Origin: Tsukamurella pseudospumae
Lineage (GTDB): Bacteria > Actinomycetota > Actinomycetes > Mycobacteriales > Mycobacteriaceae
NCBI RefSeq assembly: GCF_001575205.1
Contig: NZ_LSRE01000002.1
Location: 62,001 to 126,000, forward strand
DNA: 64,000 nucleotides
Direction of reading: 5' to 3'
Of this stretch, positions 62,484 through 64,000 are shown one piece after another; the first letter of the stretch is position 1, and every line of letters starts with the position of its first letter. Below the pieces are notes generated by a model. It did no database searches. It saw only the letters and a list, made by a program, of their open reading frames with translations, and had not been told where the DNA came from. The translations under genes and the position numbers were made by a program.

Positions 62484-64000
62484 CCGAAGGCCGCCCACTC
62501 CTGGACGGTGTCCGTCACCGTCGCGAGTCGCTGCCGGGCGCGCTCGCATGCGGCGCTCGTATCGTTCGGGTCCGTCACGGGCTCGATCACCTCCAGGTAG
62601 AACTTCGCCTTCGGCTCGGTTCCGGAGGGACGCACGGTGACCCGGACGCCGTCGCCGCGGAACACTAGCGCGTCCGTCGCGGGACGAGCCGTCAGGAGAT
62701 CCTCACAGCCCACGACGATGTTTGCAACTTCAACGGGCGGATCGGCGCGCAGCGCGGCCATGATCGCCGCGATCCGCGAGACGTCCTCGACCCGGAGCGC
62801 GTACTGGCCCGTGAGGTACACGCCGTGCCGGCGGTAGAGGTCGTCGAGGGCGTCGGGCAGGCCGCGTCCCTGCGCCTTGAGTGCCGCGGCGTATCCCGCC
62901 GCGACGACCGCAGCGGAGATACCGTCCTTGTCGCGCACCGTCGACGGATCGACGCACAGGCCGAGCGCCTCCTCGTAGGCGAAGACCAGTCCGTCCCCGG
63001 CGCGGACGAGGTTCTTGAAGCCGGTCAGGGTCCGCGCGTACCGCGCGCCGTGCGCCTCGGCGATCGCGCCGAGCAGCTCGGAGCTGACGATCGTCGTCGC
63101 CACGAGGGGCTCGGACGACGGTGCGCCGGCGAGCGGCTCGTCGAGCATGTGCGCGCCCAGCAGCGAGCCCGACTCGTCGCCGCTGAGCATCCGCCAGCCG
63201 TCGGGGAACCGCGCGCCGAGCGCGCACCGGTCCGCGTCCGGATCGAGCGCGACCGCGAGGTCGGCGTCGACCCGCTCCGCGAGCGCGAGCAACAGGTCCG
63301 AAGCGCCGGGCTCCTCCGGATTGGGGAAGGTCACCGTCGGGAACTCGCCGTCCGGGGCGAACTGCTCCTCGACCACGTGAACATCCTGGAAACCGCTGCG
63401 CCGCAGTGCCTCCACCGCGACCTTCCCGCCGACGCCGTGCATCGGCGTCAGGGCGATCCGGAGCGACGTGGCCGGGGCCGGGCGCAGTGCGGACACTCGG
63501 CGCAGGTACGCGTCGACGACCTCGTCGGCCCGCGGGTCGACGGGGGCCGGCGTGCGGGGAATCGTCTTCGCGCCGGGTGCCGTGCGAATGAGCTCCTCGA
63601 TCTCCGCGTCGGCGGGGGAGACCAGTTGCGCCCCGCCGTCGAGGTAGACCTTGTAGCCGTTGTCGGCGGGCGGATTGTGCGAGGCGGTGATCTGCACGCC
63701 GGCGACGGCGCCGAGCGCCTTCGTGGCGAACGACACCCAGGGTGTCGGTCCCGGCTCGGGCAGGGCGACCACAGCGAAGCCCTGCGCCGCGAGCACCTCG
63801 GTCGCCGCGGCGAAGAAGGCCTCGGAGCCGCGCCGCGCGTCGCGCCCCACGACGACGGTGCCCCCGCCGAGGCACTTCGCCTTCAGCCACTCGCCGAGCG
63901 CCCACGTCGTGCGGGTCACCACCGCGACGTTCATGCCCGACGGTCCGCCGCGCACCGGTCCGCGCAGCCCCGCGGTCCCGAACGAGAGCGGGGCGGCGAA
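62480..64000 (-). CDS. pmmB: Phosphoglucomutase/phosphomannomutase (5' end off the window)
   Basis: Frame open through base 64000, upstream residues reading LSFGTAGLRGPVRGGPSGMN, so the true start is beyond the edge. Active-site motifs: ITASHNPPADNGYKVY (phosphoserine loop), DPDADRCALG (metal loop), TLTGFKNL, EEALG (sugar loop) and VRPSGTEPKAKFY (phosphate loop). Interconverts hexose 1- and 6-phosphates for wall and glycolipid precursors. The pmmB-like position next to upp matches Rv3308/Rv3309c. Confidence 0.9.
   Translation of the reverse strand, partial: FAAPLSFGTAGLRGPVRGGPSGMNVAVVTRTTWALGEWLKAKCLGGGTVVVGRDARRGSEAFFAAATEVLAAQGFAVVALPEPGPTPWVSFATKALGAVAGVQITASHNPPADNGYKVYLDGGAQLVSPADAEIEELIRTAPGAKTIPRTPAPVDPRADEVVDAYLRRVSALRPAPATSLRIALTPMHGVGGKVAVEALRRSGFQDVHVVEEQFAPDGEFPTVTFPNPEEPGASDLLLALAERVDADLAVALDPDADRCALGARFPDGWRMLSGDESGSLLGAHMLDEPLAGAPSSEPLVATTIVSSELLGAIAEAHGARYARTLTGFKNLVRAGDGLVFAYEEALGLCVDPSTVRDKDGISAAVVAAGYAAALKAQGRGLPDALDDLYRRHGVYLTGQYALRVEDVSRIAAIMAALRADPPVEVANIVVGCEDLLTARPATDALVFRGDGVRVTVRPSGTEPKAKFYLEVIEPVTDPNDTSAACERARQRLATVTDTVQEWAAFG

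Noticed and set aside
1-64000. CRISPR arrays, tRNA or rRNA genes
   Set aside because: No regularly spaced repeats with unique spacers and no cloverleaf-like sequences were noticed; the only periodic array is the 11-bp iteron block.

Overview
The window is one nearly complete temperate siphovirus-type prophage of about 57 kb (roughly 0.7-1.3 kb to 57.7-59.1 kb) in a high-GC, mycolic-acid-containing actinobacterium. The phage carries a mycolyl-arabinogalactan esterase (lysin B). The host flanks encode an MmpS-like protein, a type VII-secretion-like pair ending in an NlpC/P60 hydrolase, upp and a pmmB-like phosphohexomutase. The order pmmB - upp - ... - conserved 'MASDIVPIELGLT' protein matches, from memory, the Rv3308-Rv3309c-Rv3311 order of Mycobacterium, so the prophage sits between upp and the Rv3311-like gene. 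I place the host in Corynebacteriales (Tsukamurella/Gordonia/Rhodococcus-like) and cannot name the genus.

Layout. 1-689: host gene running off the left edge. 708-1294: three small leftward phage-like genes, one frameshifted and one possibly a remnant. 1321-2688: large serine integrase. 2685-5396: immunity region with a leftward repressor, membrane protein, ImmA-like peptidase and DUF3263-like gene, a divergent Cro-like gene, and palindromic operators between them. 5393-22441: tightly packed rightward early genes: antirepressor, DnaQ-like exonuclease, YqaJ exonuclease plus RecT-like annealing protein, SbcC/RecF-like ATPase, ParB-like protein, primosome-type proteins followed by an iteron-like array, HNH nuclease, RuvC-like resolvase, metallophosphoesterase and many small coupled proteins. 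22438-29465: packaging region with small terminase and portal rightward but the large terminase leftward, next to a cassette holding a secreted protein. 29452-32001: MuF head protein carrying an intein and a C-terminal nuclease-toxin-like domain. 32161-42423: protease, capsid, connectors, tail tube and tail chaperones. 42501-54256: tape measure and tail tip. 54338-57734: lysin B, lysin A and membrane lysis proteins. 57809-59118: a leftward zinc-ribbon gene and a serine recombinase with no catalytic domain. 59182-64000: host genes.

The two strongest observations are these. (1) The intein in the MuF gene has no sense-strand homing endonuclease. Instead a 285-codon endonuclease-like gene (two helix-turn-helix units plus a Vsr/EDxHD-like nuclease) lies on the opposite strand, covers almost the whole intein in exact codon register, has its own -10 element, and stops 3 bases inside the intein's first codon. 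(2) Six near-identical 20-nt leader elements, each able to form a small bulged hairpin, lie 11-25 nt downstream of a TANNNT hexamer and 19-27 nt upstream of the start codons of late genes (protease, capsid, tail tube, a connector-region gene, tape measure, lysin B). They look like a phage-wide late-gene leader control system.
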